Below, one piece after another: positions 33,242-40,878 of a stretch of DNA of 41,683 nucleotides (the first letter of the stretch is position 1; the number at the start of each line of letters is the position of its first letter). A program made the position numbers and the translations under genes. The stretch is from Rhodospirillaceae bacterium (GTDB lineage Bacteria > Pseudomonadota > Alphaproteobacteria > SMXQ01): positions 1-41,683 of the forward strand of contig CANJIM010000020.1 in NCBI GenBank assembly GCA_947474495.1, written 5' to 3'. The notes beneath the pieces are model-generated. The model saw nothing but the letters and a program-made list of their open reading frames with translations, did no database searches and had not been told where the DNA came from.

Positions 33242-34036
33242 CTAATTTTGCTCGTCGAGCGGATCTTCATTTTCGACGAGGCGCATCTGCACGTGATAGC
33301 GGTCCGCCGGATAGAGCGCGACCATATACTCAACCGGTTGGTCTTCCGCGTCGTACGCGGTTTTTAGAATACGCAACAAAGGTGCGCCAACGGCGCTGTT
33401 CAGCTTGGCCGCGATGATGTTATCGGCCAGTGTTGCAGAAATCGTCTGATCAACCCGGTGGACTTCGATGCCGGCCTCGATGAACAGGGCGGCAAGCGAC
33501 TTCTTGCCGAGCATGGCCATCGTGTAGGTCTGCCCGATGGCCGCGGGAATGAAGGTCGTCAAATGCGAGTAGGGCTCGCCGTTGCGGTGCCACATGCGCA
33601 CAGCCTTCTGGACGACGGTGCCGCGTTCGAGCTGCAGTTCTTTGGCGACGTCGATGGGCGCCGGGATGTATTCGAACTCCAGCACTTTGACGATATTGCG
33701 CCCGCCGTTGACCATCTGGCTATTCAGCAGGCTGCGGACCGAGCCCTGCACGATGCGGTTATTGCTGTCGTAGGAAATGCGTGTGCCGCGACCGCGTTCA
33801 CGCACGGCCAATCCTTGCGCGGCGATCTCGTTCAGGGCGCGCTTGGCGGTGATGCGCGAGACGTTGAATGCGCGGGCGAGCTCTTGCTCGCTCGGCAGGA
33901 ACGCGCCGTTTTCGTATTCGCCCTCGAAGATCTTGTTGCGCAGGATGAGATAGATCTGGTGATAGAGCGGCGTCCGCACTTCTTCTTGCGCGATCTGCGG
34001 AGCGTTGTTCATCTGTGCATTGATTTGCCGCGCCAT
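33242..34036 (-). CDS. GntR-family (HutC/UTRA subfamily) transcriptional regulator
   Basis: This 264-residue regulator has an N-terminal winged helix at about residues 20-90 (TPLYHQIYLILRNKI, PSEQELARAFNVSRITAKRALNEI, RGRGTRIS). The C-terminal UTRA ligand domain has the chorismate-lyase fold (EYIPAPIDVAKELQL, YSHLTTFIP, EYMVALYPADRYHV). UTRA regulators usually repress catabolic operons until a substrate binds. It follows the aldehyde dehydrogenase gene by 26 bases on the same strand, so it is probably autoregulated with it and also controls the divergent amidohydrolase operon. Note that this is a different GntR subfamily from the FCD regulator at 1216. Confidence 0.93.
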   Translation of the reverse strand: MARQINAQMNNAPQIAQEEVRTPLYHQIYLILRNKIFEGEYENGAFLPSEQELARAFNVSRITAKRALNEIAAQGLAVRERGRGTRISYDSNNRIVQGSVRSLLNSQMVNGGRNIVKVLEFEYIPAPIDVAKELQLERGTVVQKAVRMWHRNGEPYSHLTTFIPAAIGQTYTMAMLGKKSLAALFIEAGIEVHRVDQTISATLADNIIAAKLNSAVGAPLLRILKTAYDAEDQPVEYMVALYPADRYHVQMRLVENEDPLDEQN

Positions 34037-34062
34037 GTTCGCCGCTCTTCCTATGTGCCGGT

Positions 34063-35520
34063 TTATTCGGTCTTGAAGTGAAAGGTGACGCTCTTCGTCT
34101 GCAGGTAATTTAGGAAGCCCTCGACGCCTTTTTCGCGGTTGAAGCCGCTTTTCTTCATGCCGCCGAAGGGCACTTCGACGCTGCCGCCGGTGCCAAAGCC
34201 ATTGATATAGATTTGTCCGGCTTGGACTTCATGGGCGAGGCGGACGGCGCGTTCGACGTCCTTGGTGAAGATCCCGGCATTCAGGCCGTAGTCGCAATCG
34301 TTGGCCAAGCCCACGGCTTCCGCCTCGTCACTAAAGCTGCTCACCGCGAGAACGGGGCCGAAGATCTCTTCGCGGAAGACCCTATGCTGCGGGCGGACGT
34401 TGTTTACCACCGTTGGCCGCACGAAAAAACCTTCACTTAGATTGCTATCTTCGGGCGTATGGCCATGGCGGCTCATGGTGGCGCCGTCCTGCGCGGCGCT
34501 CGTCAAGAACCCTTCGATCGCCTTCTGCTGCTTCGCAGAGATAACGGGGCCCATATCGGCGCCGCCAAGCGGATCGCCCATGCGGACTTGGTCGAACTTG
34601 GCTTGCACCTGTTCGAGCAAGGTTTCGTGGACGGCCTTATCGACCAGCAGTCGGGAGCAGCTGTTGCAGGTCTGTCCCGAGTTCAGCACGATGACGCGGG
34701 CGATCTGCGCCGCTGCGGCGGCGAGATCGGCGTCGGCAAAGACAATGTTCGGCGACTTGCCGCCCAGCTCCAGCGAGACCGGCTTGATGGTTTCCGCCGC
34801 CATTTTCATGATGGCGCTGCCTGTCGCGACGGAGCCGGTGAAGGTGACGTGCGCGACGAGTGGGTGGCGCACCAAGGCGGCACCGGCTTCCTGGCCGTAG
34901 CCCGTCACCACGTTGAAGGCGCCAGCGGGCAGCCCGGCGGCGTGGGCGATGCGCGCCAATTCGACCAGACTCAGCGAGGCGTCTTCCGCCGGTTTGGCGA
35001 CGACGCAATTGCCGGCAGCGAGGGCGGGGGCGATGCCGCGCGCGCCCATCGAAAGAGGATAGTTCCACGGAATGATCTGCGCGCAAACGCCATAGGGCTC
35101 GCGCAGCGTCATGTCGAGTGCGCCCCAGCGCACCGGAATTGTGGTGCCGAGCACCTTGTCGACCATGCCGCCGTAATATTCGAAGTAGCGCGCCGTGGTG
35201 CGCACGTCGTTGCGCGCCTGCGCGATCGGCTTGCCGACATCCGTCGATTCGAGCGTGGCGAGATGTTCCTCGTTGGCGCGGATGGCTTCGGCGATCTTCA
35301 GCATGATCTGGCCGCGCTGCGCCGTCGGCATGCGGCGCCACGCCTTGCTCTCGAAAGTCTTGCGCGCCGACTGAACGGCGAAGTCAACCTCGGCCGCTTG
35401 CCCGCGGATCAGTTGCTTGATGGGCCGGGCGGTGGCGGGGTTGATGACGTCGATGGTCGCCAGGCTCGCATCGGCCATCACCTGTCCATTCACGAAGATG
35501 CCGAGATTATCGAGACTCAT
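34063..35520 (-). CDS. NAD(P)-dependent aldehyde dehydrogenase
   Basis: The protein is 485 residues from the ATG at 35520 (MSLDNLGIFVNGQ). An upstream in-frame extension of 25 residues is Arg/Pro-rich and not family-like. Family marks are PWNYPLSMGARGIAPALAAG near residue 155, FTGSVATGS in the cofactor site, and ELGGKSPNIV with the catalytic glutamate. NSGQTCNSCSR has the nucleophilic cysteine (first C), and EEIFGPVL lies near the C-terminus. It oxidises an aldehyde to an acid. In this locus candidate sources are the ThDP decarboxylase at 38542-39646, which would release an aldehyde, or a semialdehyde from the amidohydrolase. It is divergent from the amidohydrolase operon and probably cotranscribed with the UTRA regulator. 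Confidence 0.94.
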   Translation of the reverse strand: MSLDNLGIFVNGQVMADASLATIDVINPATARPIKQLIRGQAAEVDFAVQSARKTFESKAWRRMPTAQRGQIMLKIAEAIRANEEHLATLESTDVGKPIAQARNDVRTTARYFEYYGGMVDKVLGTTIPVRWGALDMTLREPYGVCAQIIPWNYPLSMGARGIAPALAAGNCVVAKPAEDASLSLVELARIAHAAGLPAGAFNVVTGYGQEAGAALVRHPLVAHVTFTGSVATGSAIMKMAAETIKPVSLELGGKSPNIVFADADLAAAAAQIARVIVLNSGQTCNSCSRLLVDKAVHETLLEQVQAKFDQVRMGDPLGGADMGPVISAKQQKAIEGFLTSAAQDGATMSRHGHTPEDSNLSEGFFVRPTVVNNVRPQHRVFREEIFGPVLAVSSFSDEAEAVGLANDCDYGLNAGIFTKDVERAVRLAHEVQAGQIYINGFGTGGSVEVPFGGMKKSGFNREKGVEGFLNYLQTKSVTFHFKTE

Positions 35521-35845
35521 AAGGGGTTCTTTCTCATAGAAGGCGGGTGGACTTGAGCGCGCGCCGCGCGGCAGGCGCAGATGACGAGCACGCACAGGCT
35601 AGCGCGCTTTTCTCACCTGATTGATCAATATATCAACAATTATGAAATTCCAGATATATGTCATATGCGGTCTCACGATGGATAAAATCGGCCTCGGCGA
35701 TTCGGCCTATTAAAAAATGCATATATTGTTTGAAGAAACTAGAGATTTTCACGAGCTAGACGTTTTCGGATCGTCAGCTGGTTGACTCTTTTTGGACGGC
35801 GTGAATATAACAATATACCAGGAATTATGTTGAACGAGGGGCACT
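35521..35845. promoter_or_regulatory. AT-rich divergent control region of the second catabolic locus
   Basis: There is no gene in these 325 bases, which are strikingly AT-rich compared with the flanks. Several palindromic sites share a TATATTGTT theme: TTGAT-N6-ATCAA at 35621-35636, TATATTGTT at 35722-35730, and its inverse AACAATATA at 35809-35817, only about 20 bases before the amidohydrolase ribosome site. These are good candidates for operators of the GntR/UTRA regulator acting on both the dehydrogenase and the amidohydrolase promoters. Exact -35/-10 boxes cannot be chosen among the many AT-rich hexamers. Confidence 0.5.
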
Positions 35846-36982
35846 GTGGACTACAAATACATCTCGGCCGACAACCATTTGGATGCCTATTGGCTGCCCA
35901 AGGATCTTTGGCAGAAGCGCCTCCCGGCGAACATGCGGGAGAACGGCCCGAAGGTGGTCGAAACGCCCGATGGCAGCTACTGGTACTGGGAAGGCAAGCG
36001 CCACTGGGACTCGGCCGATGGCTCGTCGAACGCCAAGATGCAGAAGAAATACTTCTCGCGCGCCAATTTGAAAGGCGGCGAGCGCCCACCGGCTGACCCG
36101 AAGATGCTGCTGGAGCACATGGATCTCGCCTCGATCTACTCAGGCATCTTCTTCGCCAATACGCGCAAATGGTCGGTGCAGGATCCCAAGCTGCGCGACG
36201 AGATTTTCCGTACCTATAACGATTTCATCATCGAAGAAATCAACGCCCATTCGCCGGACCGGATCTTGGCCTTGCCCAATTTGCCGACCTACGATCCGGC
36301 GGGCTGCGTCACGGAATTGCAGCGCCTGATCGACAAAGGCACGAAGGCCGTGGAATTCGGTCTCTTCGATCTCGGCAAGCCGCTGTACGACGAAGCCTGG
36401 GAGCCGGTGTTCGAACTGGCCGCCTCGGCGAACATCCCGCTTTGCACCCATATCGGCGACGGCGCCGGCAATCCCTATCCGCCGAACGTGCGCGGCTCTT
36501 CGCTGGCACATTTCTCGATCACGCCTTTCGCCGCCCTGAAGTTCATCCCGCAATTCGTGTTCTCCGGCGCCTTCGAGCGCTTCCCGAATTTGCGCGTTTG
36601 CATCGCTGAATGCCGCATCGGCTGGCTGCCCTTCCTGTTCAATTGGATGGACCGTCAGGCGGAAATCCGTCCGCCCGATCCGACGGTGCCGTTGAGCAAG
36701 ATGCCGACCGACTACATTAAGGACAACATGGTCTTCACCTTCGAGGAAGACTACATCGGCGCCAAAATGCTCGACAAAGATTGGGCGCATCTCGCCGGTT
36801 GCGCCGTGTGGGGTTCGGACTATCCGCATGAACAGGGCACTTGGCCTGATCCGTCGGCCGCTATCGAAGAGATGTTCAAGGGCATTGATCCGAAGTTGAA
36901 GCACGAAATTGTCTACGAGCATTCGCGCCGCTTCTTCAACATCAAGGGCCCGCAGGCCGCCAAGAAGGCGTTGTCGGCGTAA
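35846..36982 (+). CDS. Amidohydrolase family 2 (ACMSD-like) enzyme
   Basis: This 378-residue protein starts at a GTG with GAGGGG upstream. SADNHLD near residue 8 is the D-x-H variant of the first metal motif. CTHIGDG supplies a mid-protein histidine and WGSDYPHEQGTWPDP the acid near the C-terminus, as in the ACMSD/decarboxylase branch of the amidohydrolases. Such enzymes remove CO2 from, or hydrolyse, aromatic or dienoic acids. It is a different subgroup from the LigJ-like protein at 20045, which has H-x-H and a glutamate. It leads a plus-strand operon with an ABM protein, a RidA protein, a ThDP enzyme and an importer. The substrate is unknown. Confidence 0.9.
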   Translation: MDYKYISADNHLDAYWLPKDLWQKRLPANMRENGPKVVETPDGSYWYWEGKRHWDSADGSSNAKMQKKYFSRANLKGGERPPADPKMLLEHMDLASIYSGIFFANTRKWSVQDPKLRDEIFRTYNDFIIEEINAHSPDRILALPNLPTYDPAGCVTELQRLIDKGTKAVEFGLFDLGKPLYDEAWEPVFELAASANIPLCTHIGDGAGNPYPPNVRGSSLAHFSITPFAALKFIPQFVFSGAFERFPNLRVCIAECRIGWLPFLFNWMDRQAEIRPPDPTVPLSKMPTDYIKDNMVFTFEEDYIGAKMLDKDWAHLAGCAVWGSDYPHEQGTWPDPSAAIEEMFKGIDPKLKHEIVYEHSRRFFNIKGPQAAKKALSA

Positions 36983-37017
36983 CGCTCGGGATCAATCGCT
37001 AGGGGGAGTTTCAGGCC

Positions 37018-37317
37018 ATGTTCGTCGTCATCGTTAATCATTGGTGCAAGCCCGGAAAGGCCGATATCGCGCGAGCACGCATTGACCATAACGGTGAGGA
37101 GATGAAGGGCGCAGAAGGCTTCGTGTCCCGCTACCGGCTTGAAACACCGAGCGATCCCAATAAGGTCTCGACCGTCACGGTGTGGACGGAAGGCGCGCTC
37201 TATCACAAGTTCAAGGACGCGCAGCGCAAGCAGGCCGCCGCGGCCGCGCCGACCGAGAGCCCGTATGAGCGCGTCGTCAACGAGACGTTCGAGGTGATGA
37301 AAGAGCACCGTCGCTGA
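37018..37317 (+). CDS. ABM-fold (antibiotic biosynthesis monooxygenase-like) small protein
   Basis: This 99-residue protein has the ferredoxin-like ABM pattern: a first strand FVVIVNHWCKPG, then EEMKGAEGFVSRYRL, and a strand-turn with VSTVTVWTEGALYHKFKDA. Family members are cofactor-free monooxygenases, heme-degrading enzymes or isomerase-like dimers. No haem ligands can be assigned. AGGGGGAG stands ten bases before the ATG. It sits between the amidohydrolase and RidA genes with short gaps, so it probably acts in the same pathway, perhaps on a reactive intermediate. Confidence 0.82.
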   Translation: MFVVIVNHWCKPGKADIARARIDHNGEEMKGAEGFVSRYRLETPSDPNKVSTVTVWTEGALYHKFKDAQRKQAAAAAPTESPYERVVNETFEVMKEHRR

Positions 37318-37363
37318 AAGGTCGCTAACGCGGGCCGCGGGGGCGGCCTGAGAGGGGGAGAGG

Positions 37364-38539
37364 GTGTCCAGTCAGTGGAAGCGTGAAGATTTAGTCGAGG
37401 ACGAACGGGACCGTGGTTTCCCGGCCGTCACGAAATACGGTCCTTACATTTTTGTGTCAGGGTCGGAGGGCCATCGCGACCCGGCGACGGAACAGATTTC
37501 GGTCAAGTTCGCCGACGATGCGACGGCGCAATGCCGCAATTCCTACAGCCGTATCGCAACGCGCTTGGAGAAGGCCGGTTTCAGCGGCGACTGCGCCGTG
37601 TGGATCCAGAACTATACGAGCGGCCAGCAATGGCGGCTCGAGCGCATGGGTCTGTGGCCAGACTATTTCGGCGAAGAGAAGCACACGCTCGCCGTGAGCT
37701 TCGGCGCGCAATCGCGCATGCACGGCATTAACATGCTCACCACGATCGCTTTGGCGATCGATCCGTCGATTCCGCGCGAAGCCTTGGCGCCATCGCCGGG
37801 GCGCGGCCGCGCCTCGCGCATGACGCGCGTCGGGCCGTTTCTTTTCGTCATCGGCGTGCGCGGTCACGAGCAGCCCGGCAGCGGCAATAAATCGCCGCAG
37901 GAGAAACCGGAATCGTTTGGCGTCCAGCTGCAATATTGCTGGGAGACTATCGAGTCTTATCTCCGTAAGGCCGGCGCCTCGCTGAAACATTTCGTGCGCG
38001 TCGACACCGCGTTGCGCGGCGCGCGCTTCATTGCGGATTTCGATGAGGGCACCAAGGCCCTGTGCGGCGGAAAAATTCCGTTCGCCAGTACACCGTTCGG
38101 CGTGCCGCTTGGCGCCCGCTGCGAACAGGAAATCGGCGGCATCGCCGTGGTGCCCGGTGAGGCCACGACGGTGCGCTGGCTGCCGTGGGACGACGCGCAG
38201 GCCGAATCGGTGGAAGCCGGCGGGCTATTGTTCATGAGCAAGATTTCCGGCGTTGCCGACCCGAAGACGGGGACGGCAGCCGATGAGATGCTGTTGGACA
38301 TGCCGGCGCAGGTCCGCAATGCGCTCGCGATTCTCCGCCAGGCGCTGGAGCGCGGCGGCAGCGCGCCGGAGCGACTGCTCCGCCTCGACGTCTATATCCG
38401 CGATATCTATGCGTTGGACGAGATTCTGCAGGAAATCAAAACCGTCCTGGGGAGCGCAACGCCGACCCTGAACTTCATCGGCGCGGATACGGCGAACTGC
38501 GCCGAGCTTGAAATCACCGCCATAGCCGGATCGAGGTAG
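37364..38539 (+). CDS. Three-unit RidA (YjgF/YER057c/UK114) family protein
   Basis: At 391 residues this is about three times the length of a single RidA protein. Three related units can be made out: about 15-135 (YGPYIFVSGSEGH), 150-265 (VGPFLFVIGVRGH, then HFVRVDTAL) and 270-391 (AGGLLFMSKISGV, then LLRLDVYIRDI). RidA proteins hydrolyse reactive enamines and imines, and family members act as 2-aminomuconate deaminase in aminoaromatic breakdown. The usual arginine that holds the substrate carboxylate is not securely placed in every unit, so some may be structural. The start is a GTG after an AG-rich ribosome site, with a small GC hairpin at 37333-37348 before it. It ends 2 bases before the next gene. 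Confidence 0.8.
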   Translation: MSSQWKREDLVEDERDRGFPAVTKYGPYIFVSGSEGHRDPATEQISVKFADDATAQCRNSYSRIATRLEKAGFSGDCAVWIQNYTSGQQWRLERMGLWPDYFGEEKHTLAVSFGAQSRMHGINMLTTIALAIDPSIPREALAPSPGRGRASRMTRVGPFLFVIGVRGHEQPGSGNKSPQEKPESFGVQLQYCWETIESYLRKAGASLKHFVRVDTALRGARFIADFDEGTKALCGGKIPFASTPFGVPLGARCEQEIGGIAVVPGEATTVRWLPWDDAQAESVEAGGLLFMSKISGVADPKTGTAADEMLLDMPAQVRNALAILRQALERGGSAPERLLRLDVYIRDIYALDEILQEIKTVLGSATPTLNFIGADTANCAELEITAIAGSR

Positions 38540-38541
38540 TC

Positions 38542-39075
38542 ATGTCCGATACGACAACGGTCGCCGAAGTTTTCGCCGACTCCGTGAATGGCGCGCTCAT
38601 CGCCAAAAGCGTCGCCGCCACCGGGGCGACGCATATTATCTGTATTCCCGACACGAATCTGAAAACGGCGATCGAGGCTCTGCACGCGCCGGGCATGCCG
38701 AAGATGATTTACGCCTGCACGGAAGACGAGGCGGTCGGCATCAACGCCGGGCTCTATATGACCGGCCATCGGCCGATGATGCTGATTCAGAACAACGGCA
38801 TGCTGGCCTGCCTCAACACGATCAAGGCTATCGCGCTCGACGCCAAAGTGCCGACTTTCATGCTGATCGGGCAGTACGGCCGCGACGTGAAATTGCCGAT
38901 CGAGAAGAACAAGTTGCGCGTCGTCCGTTTGCTGGAGCCGACGCTCGACACTTGGGGCGTGCCCCATTGGCGTCTCGATGCCGAGAAGGACCTCGGAAAC
39001 ATCCAGATCGCCTGGGGCAGGGCTTGGGCCGATCTCGGACCGAGCGCAGCCATCGTCGGCGCCGCGAGCAATTGA
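38542..39075 (+). CDS. ThDP-dependent decarboxylase, alpha (PYR) subunit, sulfopyruvate/phosphonopyruvate decarboxylase-like
   Basis: This 177-residue protein is only the pyrimidine-binding half of a thiamine diphosphate enzyme: GATHIICIPDTNLK opens it, ACTEDEAVGINAG (about residues 58-70) holds the glutamate that activates the cofactor, and PMMLIQNNGML follows. The other half is encoded by the next gene, as in the split ComD/ComE sulfopyruvate decarboxylase. The pair should decarboxylate a 2-oxo acid to an aldehyde. It starts two bases after the RidA stop. The aldehyde dehydrogenase of this locus is a natural next step. The 2-oxo acid is not known. Confidence 0.85.
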   Translation: MSDTTTVAEVFADSVNGALIAKSVAATGATHIICIPDTNLKTAIEALHAPGMPKMIYACTEDEAVGINAGLYMTGHRPMMLIQNNGMLACLNTIKAIALDAKVPTFMLIGQYGRDVKLPIEKNKLRVVRLLEPTLDTWGVPHWRLDAEKDLGNIQIAWGRAWADLGPSAAIVGAASN

Positions 39076-39085
39076 GGGCCATGCC

Positions 39086-39646
39086 ATGTTGAAGCACAAA
39101 GCCGTCGAGATCATTGCCGCCCATCGCAAGGACGCGATCAGCGTCGCGACGATGCAGGCCGCCGCCCCCTGGCATAAAGCCGGACAGGGTAAGGAGTTTC
39201 ATGTCGACGCCTCGGCCTGCATGGGCAGCGCTTCGTCGCTCGGGCTGGGCATCGCTATCGGCGCGCCGCAGAAGACAGTTCTCGTGCTCGATGGCGACGG
39301 CAGTCTGCTGATGCAGCTGGGCTCGCTCGTGACGATCGGCGCACAAGCGCCGAAGAACTTCTTCCATATCGTCTTTTCGAATGGCCATTATGAAAGTTCG
39401 GGCAACCAGCCCGTTCCGGGCAATGGCGTGTTTAGTTTCGTCGCTTTGGCGAAAGCCGCCGGATATGCCGATGCTCAGGAATTCTCGCAAGCGGAGGATT
39501 TCGACAAGGCATTGCCGCAGCTTCTGACGCGGCAGGGGCCGATTCTTATCAACCTTGTGATCGAACGCGACGACGCGAAACCGGCGTGGCCGGGCATTCC
39601 GATGGCGCAAATGGTCGCGAAGTTACGCGCCGACATGGGCTTCTGA
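39086..39646 (+). CDS. ThDP-dependent decarboxylase, beta (PP) subunit, sulfopyruvate/phosphonopyruvate decarboxylase-like
   Basis: The protein is 186 residues from the ATG at 39086, ten bases after the alpha subunit stop, with GAGGG upstream. It carries the diphosphate-binding motif DGDGS (about residues 69-73) ending at FSNG (N99), the GDG-x(25-30)-N pattern that binds Mg and thiamine diphosphate. DASACMGSASSLGLGIAIGA precedes it. It completes the active site with the alpha subunit. The ABC ATPase gene follows 20 bases later. Confidence 0.87.
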   Translation: MLKHKAVEIIAAHRKDAISVATMQAAAPWHKAGQGKEFHVDASACMGSASSLGLGIAIGAPQKTVLVLDGDGSLLMQLGSLVTIGAQAPKNFFHIVFSNGHYESSGNQPVPGNGVFSFVALAKAAGYADAQEFSQAEDFDKALPQLLTRQGPILINLVIERDDAKPAWPGIPMAQMVAKLRADMGF

Positions 39647-39666
39647 GTCCGAAAGGGAGGGGGATC

Positions 39667-40878
39667 ATGAATCGCGCGCCGAACAATCTGGTTCCGCTCA
39701 ACCGCGCGTCGTCCCCTGGGATGGGCATGAAGGGGAGCCAAGCCGCGCAACGCTCGCCAAAGGACCGCATCCTTCATATGGAAGGAATTCAGAAGGTCTA
39801 CGGTACTAGCGTCGCAGTCGAGAATACGTCGCTCGAACTGTTCGCCGGCGAGATTCTGACCCTGTTGGGGCCTTCAGGCTGTGGCAAGACGACGACTTTG
39901 CGCCTTGCCATCGGTCTTGAGCGGGCGACCAAAGGCCGTATCTGGTTCAAGGACCGGCTTGTCGATGCCCCGGAAGATCGCGTCTTCGTCGCGCCGGATA
40001 AGCGCGACATGGGCATGGTGTTTCAATCCTACGCCATCTGGCCGCATATGGATGTATTCGGCAACGTTGCCTATCCGCTGCGCGTGCGGCGGCGTAAGGC
40101 CGACGAAATTCGTCGCGAGGTCGAAAAGGCTCTCGATCTGGTTGGGCTGGCCGGCTTCGAGAACCGCCCTGGCACCAAGCTGTCGGGTGGCCAAATGCAA
40201 CGCGTCGCCGTTGCGCGCGGGCTGGTATTCGGCCCCGACCTGCTGCTGATGGACGAGCCTTTTTCCAATCTCGACGCCAAGCTGCGCGATCAGATGCGGT
40301 CCGAGCTCAAGCTGCTGCAGCGCCGCTTGGGCATTTCGGTTTTGTTCGTGACGCACGATCAGTCGGAAGCCCTTGCTTTGTCAGATCGCATTGCCGTCAT
40401 GCAGTCCGGGCGCATCGAGCAGAGCGGCGATCCCAAGGAACTCTACTTCTATCCGCAAACCCCGGCGGTGCGCGATTTCCTCGGCCGCACGCTGAATTTC
40501 GATGGCCGCATTGTGGCGCGCGCTCATGGCAATTTGACGACAGTCGAACTTGCCGGCGGCATGATTTGCGATGTGGCCGGCGCCGACCACACGAACAGTT
40601 CCGCTATTCACAGCCGCTGCGTCGCCTCGATCCGGCCGGAACATGTGAAGGTCACGCCGCGCGGCAATGATCCGCTTCACGCGACCGGTTATCTGGCCGG
40701 CGATATTCTCACGCTGTTGTTCATCGGCGATCGCTACGAAGCCTCGATTCGCTTGAGCACCGGCATGGTCGTGACGGTTTTCCTGCCCTGTGACGAAAAC
40801 TGGGAGGAAGGTCAGGCGGTCAAGCTGATGCTGCCGTCCGAACGCTTACAGCTCTGGAAGAGCGAGGGGGCGCAATGA
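39667..40878 (+). CDS. ABC importer ATPase, ferric/spermidine-type, system 3
   Basis: The protein is 403 residues from the ATG at 39667, with GGGAGGGGG just upstream. A non-conserved N-terminus of about 35 residues precedes the nucleotide-binding domain: Walker A GPSGCGKTT, Q-loop VFQSYAIWPHM, signature LSGGQMQR, Walker B LLLMDEPFSNLDAKL and switch histidine FVTHD. The C-terminal domain is TOBE-like (ASIRPEHVKVTP). Its stop overlaps the permease start as ATGA. It belongs to the third importer of the window; the binding protein must lie beyond the right edge or elsewhere, since none precedes it here. Confidence 0.93.
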   Translation: MNRAPNNLVPLNRASSPGMGMKGSQAAQRSPKDRILHMEGIQKVYGTSVAVENTSLELFAGEILTLLGPSGCGKTTTLRLAIGLERATKGRIWFKDRLVDAPEDRVFVAPDKRDMGMVFQSYAIWPHMDVFGNVAYPLRVRRRKADEIRREVEKALDLVGLAGFENRPGTKLSGGQMQRVAVARGLVFGPDLLLMDEPFSNLDAKLRDQMRSELKLLQRRLGISVLFVTHDQSEALALSDRIAVMQSGRIEQSGDPKELYFYPQTPAVRDFLGRTLNFDGRIVARAHGNLTTVELAGGMICDVAGADHTNSSAIHSRCVASIRPEHVKVTPRGNDPLHATGYLAGDILTLLFIGDRYEASIRLSTGMVVTVFLPCDENWEEGQAVKLMLPSERLQLWKSEGAQ

